64,000 bases of DNA from Aurantiacibacter gangjinensis (GTDB lineage Bacteria; Pseudomonadota; Alphaproteobacteria; Sphingomonadales; Sphingomonadaceae), in assembly GCF_001886695.1 (NCBI RefSeq), contig NZ_CP018097.1:1259001-1323000 (forward strand), given 5' to 3'. A program made the position numbers and the translations under genes. Within the stretch, counting starts at the first letter, position 1, and every line of letters begins with the position of its first letter. Shown here piece by piece: positions 29,277 through 39,055 of this stretch. A model generated the notes under the pieces. The model did no database searches, was not told the origin of the DNA, and worked only from the letters and a program-made list of their open reading frames with translations.

Positions 29277-32200
29277 ATGGGCGAGCATCAAGAGACCGGG
29301 GTCCCGATTGTCGGGATAGGCGCTTCTGCTGGCGGTCTCGAAGCATTGCGCGAGGTATTCCAAGGCTACGACTCAAAGCCCGGAATCGCCTTCGTCGTTG
29401 TCCAGCATCTCGATCCGAACCATGAATCGCTGATGGCGCAATTGCTCGAGCGCTATACCGAAATGGCGGTGACGCAAGCCAAAGGCGGAGAGCAGATCGA
29501 GCGCGATCACGTCTATGTTATCCCGCCCGGGCATGGCCTTGCTATCGAGGACGGTAAGCTAAGGCTTACCGAGTTCAAGGATCCGCGCGGCCTGCGCCGC
29601 CCGATCGACGATTTCTTCGAAAGCCTCGCCGTCGAGCACGGGACGGAGGCCGCCTGCGTCATCCTTTCCGGGACGGGCGGTGATGGCAGCCGAGGATTGC
29701 GCGCGATAAAGGAATATGGTGGCCTCGCCGTGGTGCAGGAACCCGATACGGCGCGCTATGACGGCATGCCGACATCGGCGATCAGCACGGGTCTGGTGGA
29801 TATCGTTGCGCCGCCTGCCCAGATCATCGAGGCGCTGCGCAATTTCTTCGACCGGGCCGACAAGATCGAGCTCGACGAGGCGGAAGAGGCGGCCGATCAT
29901 GTCGATGATATGTGCGCTGCCCTGCGCGATGCCGTCGGACACGATTTCAGCGGCTACAAGCGGTCCACGCTCTCCCGTCGTATCGCCCGGCGAATGCAGG
30001 TGATCGACGTGTCGTCCAGCGAGGATTATCTCGCTCGTTTGAGAGCGGACCCCGAGGAATGCCAGGCGCTGTTTCGCGATCTTCTTATCAATGTCACGCG
30101 CTTTTTCCGCGATCGCGAGGAGTTCGAGGCGCTCAATCGGCTGGTTATCGATCCGATGATCGCCAAGAGCCGCGACGCGAACGAATTGCGCATCTGGGTT
30201 GCAGGCTGCTCTTCGGGCGAGGAAGCATACACGATCGCGATCCTCTTCGCCGATGCCATGCGCCGGCACGACCGTCGCCCCTATGTGCAGATTTTCGCGA
30301 CCGACATCGATGACAAGATGATCGATATTGCGCGGAACGGCACCTATCCGCTGGCAGCGCTGTCCGATATTCCGCAGAAATACCAGCAGGACTACCTCGA
30401 TATCGGGATGGAGCAGTTCTCTATCGCACCGCGCGTGCGGGATATGGTGCGCTTCAGTTCGCACAACCTCGTGCGCGATCCGCCCTATTCCAAGATCGAC
30501 CTGTTGTGTTGCCGCAATTTGCTGATCTATTTCGGCGAGGAATTGCAACGCGCAGTGCTGCCAGCCTTCCATTTCTCGCTGGTGGAAGAGGGCAAGCTTT
30601 TCCTCGGCTCTTCGGAAAGCGTCGGCAGGTTCGAAGATCTGTTTGCCACAATCGACCAGAACGCGCGGATTTTCGAGCGCCGCGATGCGCCAATGCGCTA
30701 CCCGCTGAATTTCAGCGCCAATCCGAAGCGGCGCAAGCGCGATGTGGAGGCCGAACCGCAAAGCCGTCCGCGTCACCGGTCGCTCGACGTTGCGGCCTTG
30801 ACGAAGCTGGCGGAGCGGCATGCACCGGTCAGCCTGCTGGTCGATGCGGAAGGCAACTTGCTAAATCAGTGGGGCGCGGTCGGCAAATATCTGGATTTCC
30901 CGGATCGCGGGGAAGCGCAGCTCAACGTCGTCCGGCAGGCCAAGTCCGGGCTGACCGAAATCATCGGGCCGCTGCTGCGCGATGTGGCGAAGCAATCGAA
31001 GCCGAAGGTCGCGCGCGATGTGAAATTGCAGTCCGATTACGGCGAGCAGCCGCTGGCGGTCATGATCGATCCGGTCGGTTCGGGCGGCTATCTGGTCGTC
31101 TTTAGAGAGACCGGACAACTCGAACCGCGCGACCCAGACGATTTCGATCTGTTCGAACGCGGCGACAGCGAAGTCGAATATTTGCAGGATGAATTGCAGT
31201 CTGCGCGGCTCAGCTTGCGCACGACGGTCGAGGAGCTGGAAACGACCAATGAGGAACTGAAGAGCTCCAATGAAGAAATGATGTCGATGAACGAGGAGCT
31301 TCAATCGACGAATGAAGAGCTGACGACCGTCAATGACGAATTGAAAGTGAAGGTCGATCAGGTCACGATGGCGAATGCCGACCTCAAGAATTTCCTCGAC
31401 TCCACGGAGCTGGTCGTCCTGGTAGTGGATGAGGAGACGCGGCTGCGCAATTCGACCGAAGTCGCCGACGACCTGTTCGGTATCGGCAGAGCGCAAGTCG
31501 GCAGGACCATCGGGAATCTCGACATTCCCCTGAAGGATAAATCCTTCGTCGAGATGGCGGCAAGGGCCGCGCAGTCAGGCGATGCCGGAGAGTATCGCAC
31601 ATCTTCATTGGATGAAGAACGGCAGTATGTTGTGCGGGTCTTGCCCTACCGCCAGATGGACGACACGCTCGCCGGCGCCACGCTGATATTCACTGATGTG
31701 ACTGAGGCGCTGAAGCTGGAAACGGCTCTTGTCGAGGAGCGTGCACGCCTGCGCATGGCATTGGATGTCGCGCGCATTGGGATCTGGGAATACGAACCAT
31801 CCTCCGGACGCACGACCCTCGACGAAAAAGAGCGCGAGCTTCTCGGTATTACCGACGAGACGGATAGCCAGCAGATGGATCCAATCCTTTCTCGCTTGCC
31901 GGTGGAGGATCGCGACCGCGTGAACAGCGCCCTGCGCCGTGCGATGGATGGCAAGCACATCTATGATGAAACCTTCCGCATCAATCTCGACGATGGCGGC
32001 GTGCGATGGCTTCATGGCCTTGGCCGTGTCGTCGATGTCGGAGATACGCGCAAATTTATCGGCGTGACCTACGATGTCACTTCGGAAAAGGAACTGCTGG
32101 CCGAGCGCGAGCTCATGCTGCGCGAAATGAATCACCGGGTAAAAAACCTGTTCGCCGTCATCACCGGAATTACCAAGATGAGCGCGCGACATGCCGACAA

Positions 32201-32660
32201 CGTGGATGAATTCGCCAGTGATCTGTGTGACCGCATTCATGCGCTGGGTCGATCGCACAACATGACCGTCGATAATGCCGAGGGCGAAGCCGATCTTCGC
32301 AAGGTAATCGAAACCGCAATCGGACCGGCGGTAAACGGGCAAACCGTGGCCCTCTCTGGGGACGAGGTGAAGTTGCCCAACCGGGCCATCACGCCGCTAG
32401 CCATGATCCTGCATGAGTGGGCGACCAATTCGACCAAATATGGTGCGCTCAGCGCGTCTGATGGCAAGTTGTCCGTTTCATGGAGAAAAACAGGCGACGG
32501 CGAAATTGCACTCGACTGGCAAGAAGAGGGCGGAAACGGCGGGGATGAGAAGGAAGCGGGTTTCGGTACGCAGCTAATCGAAGCGAGCGCGCGTCAAATC
32601 TCTGGCAAGCAAACGGCAGAGGTTTTGGAGAACGGCTACCGGCGGACTTTGATTTTTTAG
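29277..32660 (+). CDS. CheB-CheR-PAS-PAS-HWE hybrid histidine kinase
   Basis: 1127 residues from an ATG at 29277 (GAGGGGA 4-6 bases upstream); an in-frame TTG 12 bases earlier is less likely. Order: CheB methylesterase (about 5-190, 'GIGASAGGLEAL' and 'GTGGDGSRG'), CheR methyltransferase (about 205-470, 'VAGCSSGEEAYT'), coiled coil of 'NEEL' repeats (about 640-700), two PAS domains (about 700-935), and an HWE/HisKA_2 kinase. The phospho-acceptor is H953 in 'REMNHRVKNLFAVI'. The ATP-binding part has 'HEWATNSTKYGALS' and the W-x-E motif 'LDWQEEGG'. It is probably cytosolic and signals through the adjacent response regulator. Confidence 0.94.
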   Translation: MGEHQETGVPIVGIGASAGGLEALREVFQGYDSKPGIAFVVVQHLDPNHESLMAQLLERYTEMAVTQAKGGEQIERDHVYVIPPGHGLAIEDGKLRLTEFKDPRGLRRPIDDFFESLAVEHGTEAACVILSGTGGDGSRGLRAIKEYGGLAVVQEPDTARYDGMPTSAISTGLVDIVAPPAQIIEALRNFFDRADKIELDEAEEAADHVDDMCAALRDAVGHDFSGYKRSTLSRRIARRMQVIDVSSSEDYLARLRADPEECQALFRDLLINVTRFFRDREEFEALNRLVIDPMIAKSRDANELRIWVAGCSSGEEAYTIAILFADAMRRHDRRPYVQIFATDIDDKMIDIARNGTYPLAALSDIPQKYQQDYLDIGMEQFSIAPRVRDMVRFSSHNLVRDPPYSKIDLLCCRNLLIYFGEELQRAVLPAFHFSLVEEGKLFLGSSESVGRFEDLFATIDQNARIFERRDAPMRYPLNFSANPKRRKRDVEAEPQSRPRHRSLDVAALTKLAERHAPVSLLVDAEGNLLNQWGAVGKYLDFPDRGEAQLNVVRQAKSGLTEIIGPLLRDVAKQSKPKVARDVKLQSDYGEQPLAVMIDPVGSGGYLVVFRETGQLEPRDPDDFDLFERGDSEVEYLQDELQSARLSLRTTVEELETTNEELKSSNEEMMSMNEELQSTNEELTTVNDELKVKVDQVTMANADLKNFLDSTELVVLVVDEETRLRNSTEVADDLFGIGRAQVGRTIGNLDIPLKDKSFVEMAARAAQSGDAGEYRTSSLDEERQYVVRVLPYRQMDDTLAGATLIFTDVTEALKLETALVEERARLRMALDVARIGIWEYEPSSGRTTLDEKERELLGITDETDSQQMDPILSRLPVEDRDRVNSALRRAMDGKHIYDETFRINLDDGGVRWLHGLGRVVDVGDTRKFIGVTYDVTSEKELLAERELMLREMNHRVKNLFAVITGITKMSARHADNVDEFASDLCDRIHALGRSHNMTVDNAEGEADLRKVIETAIGPAVNGQTVALSGDEVKLPNRAITPLAMILHEWATNSTKYGALSASDGKLSVSWRKTGDGEIALDWQEEGGNGGDEKEAGFGTQLIEASARQISGKQTAEVLENGYRRTLIF

Positions 32661-33037
32661 GCTGGAAGAGCCGCCGGTTCGGCTAGCAATTTCTTAACTG
32701 CGCCAATCAGATCCGCCTCACAGACCGGCTTGGTCAGCCTGGGCACGGCGGCATAATCGGTCTTCAGCTGCGGATGCTGCAAATCTGCCGAAACGAAGAG
32801 AAACGGCACGCCGGCCTGGGTAAGCTGTTCGGCCAGCGGCCAGACGGTCTTATCGCCCAGATTGATATCGAGCACAGCGGCTACGGGCTCTTCAGCCTTC
32901 GCCATGTTCATCGCGTTAAAAAGGTCGTGCGCCGGGCCCACAACGTCGTAGCCGGCATCCTGCAATGCCTGCGCTTCGTCCCAAGCGACAAAGACCTCGT
33001 CCTCTACGACGAGCACGGATGGATTGGCGACCTTCAT
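32657..33037 (-). CDS. Single-domain response regulator
   Basis: 126 residues, only a receiver domain. The phospho-acceptor is D57 in 'AAVLDINLGD', the acidic pocket is 'VVEDE' (11-15), and the conserved Lys is in 'RLTKPV'. It is convergent with the HWE kinase and overlaps its stop by 4 bases. HWE kinases commonly pair with such receivers, which compete for or pass on phosphate. A partner relationship with the neighbouring kinase is inferred from position. Confidence 0.9.
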   Translation of the reverse strand: MKVANPSVLVVEDEVFVAWDEAQALQDAGYDVVGPAHDLFNAMNMAKAEEPVAAVLDINLGDKTVWPLAEQLTQAGVPFLFVSADLQHPQLKTDYAAVPRLTKPVCEADLIGAVKKLLAEPAALPA

Positions 33038-33153
33038 GCCGACGTAATTCCCCGGCAGGAGTCTGGTTCCTGCAAAACGTTAATTTGCCAGTGGATTATT
33101 TAACGAATTCAGATGGGGGGCGGGTGCTTCAGAAGTAACCTGCCTGGGCGCGG

Positions 33154-33786
33154 CTAGTCCTGCGGAAACAGCACAGGTTCATTGCCGGGTTGCCATGGTT
33201 TGTGCTTGACCATGCAGCGGCGGAAAAGCGCGCTCTCCAGATGATCGGCAAGCCAGTTTTGCAGCTTAGGCAGGTCCTGCGCATCCCACCATTCGCGGTC
33301 CGTCGCTGCGAATTGACGGACGAACGGCATGATCGCTGTGTCGGTATATCCGGCGCGTTCGCCCGATAATTGCCGAGCACCGGACAGACGCGCTTCCAGA
33401 TCGCGCAGGATTGCAAGCCCATCGGAGCGATACTCTTCGGGATCGCTGTCGTAGCGATTGGGGTATTTGTAGCGATCGAGCGCGTGTTTGAAAGGACCGT
33501 CATTCCGGGCGATCAGGTCGTCATCCTTACGCGCCAGCCAATTCTCCGGGTCGCGTCGCGCCAGTGCCCAGTCCATGATGGCGAGGCTTTCTTCCAGCAC
33601 CGCGCCATCACTGAGTTTGAGGACGGGCACCGTGCCTTTGGGCGAAGCCTCCAACATGGCACCCGGCTTGTCCGACAGCTTCACCTCGCGCAGCTCGCAG
33701 CGTGTGCCGCTCACCAGCAATGCCATGCGTGCTCGCATGGCGTACGGGCAGCGGCGGAAGCTGTAGAGGGTCGGTAACTCAGTCAT
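33154..33786 (-). CDS. Glutathione S-transferase family protein
   Basis: 210 residues. The thioredoxin-like N-domain starts '[15 protein letters not shown]' with a catalytic-type Cys (C13) as in omega/beta-like GSTs. '[18 protein letters not shown]' carries the cis-Pro and the glutathione-binding Glu-Ser. Residues 85-210 are the helical C-domain. Probably cytosolic glutathione-dependent thiol transfer. The start overlaps the end of trhO by 8 bases, so the two are co-transcribed. Confidence 0.9.
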   Translation of the reverse strand: MTELPTLYSFRRCPYAMRARMALLVSGTRCELREVKLSDKPGAMLEASPKGTVPVLKLSDGAVLEESLAIMDWALARRDPENWLARKDDDLIARNDGPFKHALDRYKYPNRYDSDPEEYRSDGLAILRDLEARLSGARQLSGERAGYTDTAIMPFVRQFAATDREWWDAQDLPKLQNWLADHLESALFRRCMVKHKPWQPGNEPVLFPQD

Positions 33787-34735
33787 CGCTCTGGTCCGCG
33801 AACTCGGCGCCCAGATGCTTCGTTCCGCGCTCGCGGGCCAGCATTTCCTGTCGGTGGCGTGTGCGGTAGCCGGCGCGCTGCTCGTCGGTTCGCGTGTCGA
33901 AGCAGGCGGGGCAGCTCACCCCTTCCTCATAGCGGGGCGATTGCATATCGCTGGGCGCAACCGGCAAGCGGCAGGCATGGCAGAGCGCGTAGCTTCCCGG
34001 CGCTAGGCCGTGGCCGACCGTTACGCGCTGGTCGAACACGAAACACTCGCCGTTCCAGCTACTCTCTGCCTCGGACACGGATTCGAGATATTTGAGGATG
34101 CCGCCCTTGAGGTGATAAACCTCTTCCACCCCTTCGGACTTCAAGAAAGCCGTCGACTTTTCGCAGCGAATGCCGCCGGTGCAAAACATGGCGACCCGGC
34201 GGGCCTTGCCTTCGCCGAGCAGCGCCTCGCGATTGGCGCGGAACCATTCGGGGAAATCGCGAAAGCTTTCGGTTTCGGGATTGATTGCGCCTTTGAAGGT
34301 GCCGGTGGCGACTTCGTAATCATTGCGGGTATCGATAACGACAGTGTCGGGATCGGCGATCAGCGCATTCCAGTCTTCCGGCGCAACGTAGTGACCGACG
34401 CCTGTGAGCGGATCGATATCGGGCTGGCCCATCGTCACGATCTCGCGCTTCAGGCGGACTTTCATGCGCAGGAAAGGCATGGCTTCGGCCTCCGAGAACT
34501 TGACCTCGATGTCGGCACAGCCTGGCAGGGTGCGGATGTGGCGCAGAACGCTGGCAATAGCTTCTGGCGCGGCAGCAATCGTGCCGTTGATGCCTTCCGG
34601 AGCGAGCAACAACGTGCCTTTGACACCATTCGCCCGGCATACCGATTCCAGCGCCGGCTTCAGCGCGGCGGGCTCGTCGAACCGGGTGAATTTATATAGC
34701 GCGGCGACTTGTATGGGAGCGGCAGCCTCGGACAT
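33779..34735 (-). CDS. trhO: tRNA uridine(34) hydroxylase, rhodanese family
   Basis: 318 residues. It has the TrhO (YceA) architecture: an N-terminal ferredoxin-like domain ('[15 protein letters not shown]') and a central rhodanese domain with active-site Cys in '[12 protein letters not shown]', followed by '[13 protein letters not shown]'. A Cys-rich tail follows ('CHACRLPV...SCPACFD'). The enzyme uses oxygen to make 5-hydroxyuridine at the wobble position of tRNAs. Start ATG at 34735; the GST gene overlaps downstream. Confidence 0.94.
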   Translation of the reverse strand: MSEAAAPIQVAALYKFTRFDEPAALKPALESVCRANGVKGTLLLAPEGINGTIAAAPEAIASVLRHIRTLPGCADIEVKFSEAEAMPFLRMKVRLKREIVTMGQPDIDPLTGVGHYVAPEDWNALIADPDTVVIDTRNDYEVATGTFKGAINPETESFRDFPEWFRANREALLGEGKARRVAMFCTGGIRCEKSTAFLKSEGVEEVYHLKGGILKYLESVSEAESSWNGECFVFDQRVTVGHGLAPGSYALCHACRLPVAPSDMQSPRYEEGVSCPACFDTRTDEQRAGYRTRHRQEMLARERGTKHLGAEFADQSDD

Positions 34736-34779
34736 GGCGCGCCGTTATCACAACCAACGGTGCGAGCGCCATGGCCTTA

Positions 34780-35688
34780 TCAGTGGCTGGACGGGCACTC
34801 GGCGAGGGCATCGCGCATGGCGTCCACCAACCAGCTCGTCGCGGGACCGGGACGTGCATCGCGTCGCCATGTTGCGCTGAGCGTGTAGCTGTCGCCCGGC
34901 TTTTCCGGCAGGTCGAGCAGCACGAGCCGCCCTTCGGCAATATCGTCGCGCACGGCGTGGGCGGGCATATTGCCCCAGCCGATCCCTTCCTTCAGCAGAG
35001 TATGCTTCGCGCCCAGATCGGCCAGCCGCCATGTCTTCGGGCTCATTACAGAGAATTCGCGTCCCTCGGTAAGGCGTGACCGGTCGGAGAGAACGAGTTG
35101 CAGGTGCTTGCGGCTTTCTCCGGCAGCGACACCTGTCTTCGCCAGCGCGTGGTCCGGGGCCGCCACTGGCACGAGGTCGACCTCGCCGATAGCCTGCCGC
35201 TCCAGCTCGGGATGATCGCTGATGACCGGCCCGGCAATGGCAAGTTGCGCTTCGTTTTCCAGCAGGCAGGCGGTGACAGCGCCCAACGCCTCGACATTCA
35301 GTTTGAGCGCAACGGTCGGGAACATGCGCCGGAATTCGCGCAGCACCTTGGCGGTCGCATCGCCCGGCACCATCACGTCGAGCACCAGCGAAACATCGCT
35401 TTCCATCCCGGCATGCAGGCTCTGCGTCTTGGCAAGCAGCGCATCACTGGCATCGGCGATGGCGCGCGCTTCGGCCAGCAGGCCTTTGCCGGCATCGGTC
35501 AGGATGGGACGGCGCGATCCCTCGCGCTCGAACAGGGTGACGCCCAGCTGCGCTTCCATTTGGGCTATGCCATAGCTGACAGCCGAAACCGCGCGACCCA
35601 GCCGCCGCGCCGCCGCGCCAAAGCTGCCTTCCCCTTCTACAGCGAGGAAGATGCGCAACTGGTCCAGCGATGGCTCGCCCAATTTCAC
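34780..35688 (-). CDS. LysR-family transcriptional regulator
   Basis: 302 residues from a GTG at 35688. It has an N-terminal winged helix-turn-helix ('LRIFLAVEGEGSFGAAARRLGRAVSAVSYGIAQMEAQLG', in parts) and a C-terminal effector-binding domain. It is divergent from the pirin-azoR-DoxX operon with 103 bases between, the usual arrangement of a LysR regulator and its target. It probably controls that operon in response to redox or quinone-like compounds; the inducer is inferred. Confidence 0.93.
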   Translation of the reverse strand: MKLGEPSLDQLRIFLAVEGEGSFGAAARRLGRAVSAVSYGIAQMEAQLGVTLFEREGSRRPILTDAGKGLLAEARAIADASDALLAKTQSLHAGMESDVSLVLDVMVPGDATAKVLREFRRMFPTVALKLNVEALGAVTACLLENEAQLAIAGPVISDHPELERQAIGEVDLVPVAAPDHALAKTGVAAGESRKHLQLVLSDRSRLTEGREFSVMSPKTWRLADLGAKHTLLKEGIGWGNMPAHAVRDDIAEGRLVLLDLPEKPGDSYTLSATWRRDARPGPATSWLVDAMRDALAECPSSH

Positions 35689-35791
35689 TGTTCTAAATAT
35701 CCGAACATCTTTGATTGTTTTATCGCAGTTATCATTTCATCCAGCAAGGACTATCTCGCTTTCACACAGTCCCTCCCGAAGGAGATTTGCC

Positions 35792-36502
35792 ATGATCGAA
35801 GTCCGTCCATTCGACAGCCTGGGTTCCGCCAATCACGGTTGGCTCGATGCCCATCACCATTTCTCGTTTGCGAGTTATCACGATCCGGCTCGCGTGCATT
35901 GGGGCGCTCTGCGGGTCTGGAACGATGATACGATTGCAGCAGGCACCGGCTTCCCGACCCATCCGCACAGCGACATGGAGATCATCACCTATGTCCGCAA
36001 AGGCGCCATTACGCACCGTGACAGCATGGGCAATGAAGGCCGCACCGAAGCGGGCGATGTGCAAGTGATGAGCGCCGGCAGCGGCGTGCAGCATTCGGAA
36101 TACAATCTGGAGGATGAGGATACCAAAATCTTCCAGATCTGGATCATTCCGGACGAGCGCGGCGGTCAGCCCACCTGGGGAGCGCGCGAATTTCCGAAAG
36201 GCGACCGCTCCGGCAAGTTCGTGCCGCTCGCGGCAGGCGGCCAGCAGGCTGCCAACGACGATGGCGCGCTGCCGATCCGCACCGATGCCAGCGTGCTGGG
36301 CGCGTCGCTGAAAGCGGGCGAGAGCGTAACCTATCGGCCGCGCGATGCTTCACGCCATCTCTATCTCGTTACCGCCACGGGCAAAGTGCGCGTGGAAGAC
36401 GAGGAAGCGAATGCGCGTGATGGCGTGGCAATCACCCAGCGCGAAAGCGTGACCATCACCGCGCTGGAGGATGCCGAACTCGTCCTCGTCGACGCAGCCT
36501 GA
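35792..36502 (+). CDS. Pirin-family protein
   Basis: 236 residues from ATG 35792 behind AAGGAG. It is a bicupin of the pirin family with metal-binding His in 'FPTHPHSDMEIITYV' and 'GVQHSEYN'. Bacterial pirins of this type (YhhW-like) can act as quercetin dioxygenase-like enzymes or redox regulators. It is the first gene of the operon divergent from lysR, followed by azoR and a DoxX-family gene. Confidence 0.93.
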   Translation: MIEVRPFDSLGSANHGWLDAHHHFSFASYHDPARVHWGALRVWNDDTIAAGTGFPTHPHSDMEIITYVRKGAITHRDSMGNEGRTEAGDVQVMSAGSGVQHSEYNLEDEDTKIFQIWIIPDERGGQPTWGAREFPKGDRSGKFVPLAAGGQQAANDDGALPIRTDASVLGASLKAGESVTYRPRDASRHLYLVTATGKVRVEDEEANARDGVAITQRESVTITALEDAELVLVDAA

Positions 36503-36585
36503 CAGGCGCAAAAAACCACCAATGGCGGGGAGGGGATAGCCTCTCACTGCACCCTCCCTCTCGTCCTAATGCAAGGAAATGAACA

Positions 36586-37179
36586 ATGTCCAAGATCCTT
36601 CACATCACCGCCAGCATCAATGGTGAGGAGTCGGTCTCCCGCCAGCTCAGCACTAAGCTCGTGAGCGAACTTGCGAAGCGTGATGGCGCTTACATCGTCG
36701 AGCGCGATTTGAGCGCAAACGACCTGCCCTTCATCGACTCAGGCCGCTTCGCCGCCAATCTGGCGCCTTACGCAGAGCGTTCGCCAGAGCAGCACGAGCT
36801 GGCCGCCATCGCCGATACGCTCATCGGCGAATTGCAGGATGCCGACACCATCGTACTGGGCGTGCCGATCTACAATTTCGCCGTACCCGCCACTGTGAAA
36901 GCGTGGGCCGATCTCGTCGCCCGCGCTGGCACGACGTTCAAATACACGCCCGAAGGTCCGGTTGGCCTGCTGCAGGGCAAGCGCGCTTACATCGCCGTCG
37001 CTTCGGGCGGGGTCAAAACGGATAGCGAGGCTGATTTCATGACGCCGTGGCTCAAATTCTTCCTCGGCTTCCTCGGTATCACCGATGTGAGCGTAGTCGC
37101 CGCCGACGCCCTGATGGCGGGCGATGCCGATGCCATCATTGCGGAGGCCCATGAGAAAGCGGCAGCACTGGCTGCCTGA
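36586..37179 (+). CDS. azoR: FMN-dependent NADH:quinone/azo reductase
   Basis: 197 residues. Flavodoxin-like fold with the start 'ILHITASINGEESVSRQLS' (FMN phosphate binding), 'GVPIYNFAVPATVKAWADL' (a hallmark of AzoR proteins), and 'ASGGV' near residue 142. It reduces quinones and azo compounds by two electrons. Position between pirin and DoxX supports a role in quinone or electrophile stress. Confidence 0.94.
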   Translation: MSKILHITASINGEESVSRQLSTKLVSELAKRDGAYIVERDLSANDLPFIDSGRFAANLAPYAERSPEQHELAAIADTLIGELQDADTIVLGVPIYNFAVPATVKAWADLVARAGTTFKYTPEGPVGLLQGKRAYIAVASGGVKTDSEADFMTPWLKFFLGFLGITDVSVVAADALMAGDADAIIAEAHEKAAALAA

Positions 37180-37211
37180 TTGATCGTCCCACAAGGTTCA
37201 GGAGACACGAC

Positions 37212-37640
37212 ATGAATACGATTGCAGATAATATCGCCGATATTCCCGCCGCAGATGGTGCAAGCCGCGCCGACATGGCGGCCCTAGCAGGGCGCGCGCT
37301 GCTGGCGCTTCTTTTCATCCTGGCCGGCGTGAACAAACTGATGGATCCGGCCGGCACGATCGGCTTCATCGAATTCGTCGGACTGCCCCTGCCGCAGTTT
37401 GCCTATGCCGGAACGGTGGGACTGGAGATCGTCGGCGGCCTGCTGCTGCTGGCCGGTTTCAAGACCCGATGGGTTGCCGGTGCGCTGGCCGCCTTCAGCG
37501 TAGCGACCGCTCTCATTTTCCACTTCGATTTTGCCGACCAGAACCAGCTGACGGCCTTCCTGAAAAATCTCGCCATTGCAGGCGGGATGCTCCAGGTCGT
37601 CGCTTTTGGCCCGGGACGCCTCGCTCTCGACGCCCGGTAA
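37212..37640 (+). CDS. DoxX-family membrane protein
   Basis: 142 residues with four predicted membrane helices. The typical start is 'GRALLALLFILAGVNKLMDPAGTIGFI', then 'GLEIVGGLLLLAGFKTRW' and 'NLAIAGGMLQVVAFG'. An AGGAGA ribosome site precedes the ATG. DoxX/DoxD proteins are linked to quinone or redox stress at the inner membrane. It is the last gene of the pirin-azoR operon. Confidence 0.92.
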   Translation: MNTIADNIADIPAADGASRADMAALAGRALLALLFILAGVNKLMDPAGTIGFIEFVGLPLPQFAYAGTVGLEIVGGLLLLAGFKTRWVAGALAAFSVATALIFHFDFADQNQLTAFLKNLAIAGGMLQVVAFGPGRLALDAR

Positions 37641-37744
37641 GTCAGAAAGCCCAAATGCTGGCGCGCCGACGAGCTCCGCTGCTTGCTGGCGCGCTTTGCA
37701 TTTCGCACTAGCGCTGTTCGGCTCGACTTGGCAGACATCGCACT

Positions 37745-38944
37745 ATGGCCACGAAAACCGTTGCAATGTTGACCGCTGGCGGTCTCGCGCCCTGCCTCTC
37801 TTCCGCTGTCGGCGGGCTGATCCAGCGCTATTCGCAAGTCGCGCCGGACATCCGCATCATCGCCTACCGCAATGGCTATGCTGGCCTACTGACTGGCGAC
37901 TATGTTGAAGCGACGCCGGAAGTGCGCGAAGCGGCAGGCAGGCTGCATGCTTTCGGCGGCAGCCCCATCGGCAATAGCCGCGTAAAGCTCACCAATGTCG
38001 CCGATTGCGTGAAGCGCGGTCTGGTGAGGGAAGGGCAGGATCCGCTGCATGTCGCTGCCGAGCAGTTGACGCGCGACGGAGTCAATATCCTGCACACGAT
38101 CGGCGGGGACGACACCAATGGCACCGCCGCCGACCTCGCCGCCTATCTGGCAGAGAACGACTATGACCTGACCGTCGTCGGCCTGCCCAAGACCATTGAC
38201 AACGACGTAATCCCCATCCGGCAGTCGCTGGGCGCGTGGACGGCGGCGGAGCAGGGCGCGGTGTTTGCGCGCAATGTCATTGCCGAACACACCGCCAATC
38301 CGCGCATGCTCATAGTGCACGAGGTCATGGGCCGGCATTGCGGCTGGCTGACGGCAGCGACCGCGCTGGAGCATCACCGCTGGGTGACCGATGCGCCCTT
38401 TGCCGAATGGATGGAAAACGCCGCTGCGCGCTGGGATGTGCATGGCGTTTACGTGCCCGAACTGGGCTTCGATATCGACGAGGAGGCAAAGCGGCTGCGC
38501 GCGATCATGGATGCGCAGGGCGGGGTGAACCTGTTCATCTCGGAAGGCGCGGGCGTCAGCGAAATCGTCGCCGCCATGGAAGCTGCCGGCGAGGAGGTGC
38601 CGCGCGATCCCTTCGGTCATGTGAAACTGGACAAGGTCAATGTCGGGCAATGGTTCGCTGGCCAGTTTGCCGAGGCATTGGGCGCGGAAAAGGTGCTGGT
38701 GCAAAAGAGCGGCTACTTCTCGCGCTCGGCACCTGCCAACGATGCCGATCGCAACCTTATCTATGCCTGCACCACTCACGCCGTTGACGCAGCGCTGCGC
38801 GGCGAATCCGGCGTGGTAGGCGAGGATGAGGAGCGCGGAGACGAGCTTCGCGCTATCGAGTTCGAACGGATCAAAGGCGGCAAGACATTCGACACCAGCC
38901 TGCCGTGGTTCACGCAGCTATTGGAGGATATCGGGCAGCGCTAA
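37745..38944 (+). CDS. pfp: PPi-dependent 6-phosphofructokinase
   Basis: 399 residues. Phosphofructokinase fold with 'GGDDTNG' (120-126) and 'PKTIDND' (148-154). The second Asp (D123) and the Lys (K149) are the residues that mark pyrophosphate-dependent enzymes, where ATP enzymes have Gly at both places. D152 is the catalytic base; 'MGRHCGWLTAA' binds the sugar phosphate. It reversibly phosphorylates fructose-6-phosphate with PPi. It stands alone, 112 bases before putA. Confidence 0.93.
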   Translation: MATKTVAMLTAGGLAPCLSSAVGGLIQRYSQVAPDIRIIAYRNGYAGLLTGDYVEATPEVREAAGRLHAFGGSPIGNSRVKLTNVADCVKRGLVREGQDPLHVAAEQLTRDGVNILHTIGGDDTNGTAADLAAYLAENDYDLTVVGLPKTIDNDVIPIRQSLGAWTAAEQGAVFARNVIAEHTANPRMLIVHEVMGRHCGWLTAATALEHHRWVTDAPFAEWMENAAARWDVHGVYVPELGFDIDEEAKRLRAIMDAQGGVNLFISEGAGVSEIVAAMEAAGEEVPRDPFGHVKLDKVNVGQWFAGQFAEALGAEKVLVQKSGYFSRSAPANDADRNLIYACTTHAVDAALRGESGVVGEDEERGDELRAIEFERIKGGKTFDTSLPWFTQLLEDIGQR

Positions 38945-39055
38945 GGCTCCCGCCTCCGGCACGATTTCTCGCCCTGCTGGTTTCAGTGGAAACCGTTTCG
39001 CGTTGCGCCTATCTGCGCCGCATCCAAACCACTCTGCGACTCAGGAGACCCTTCG

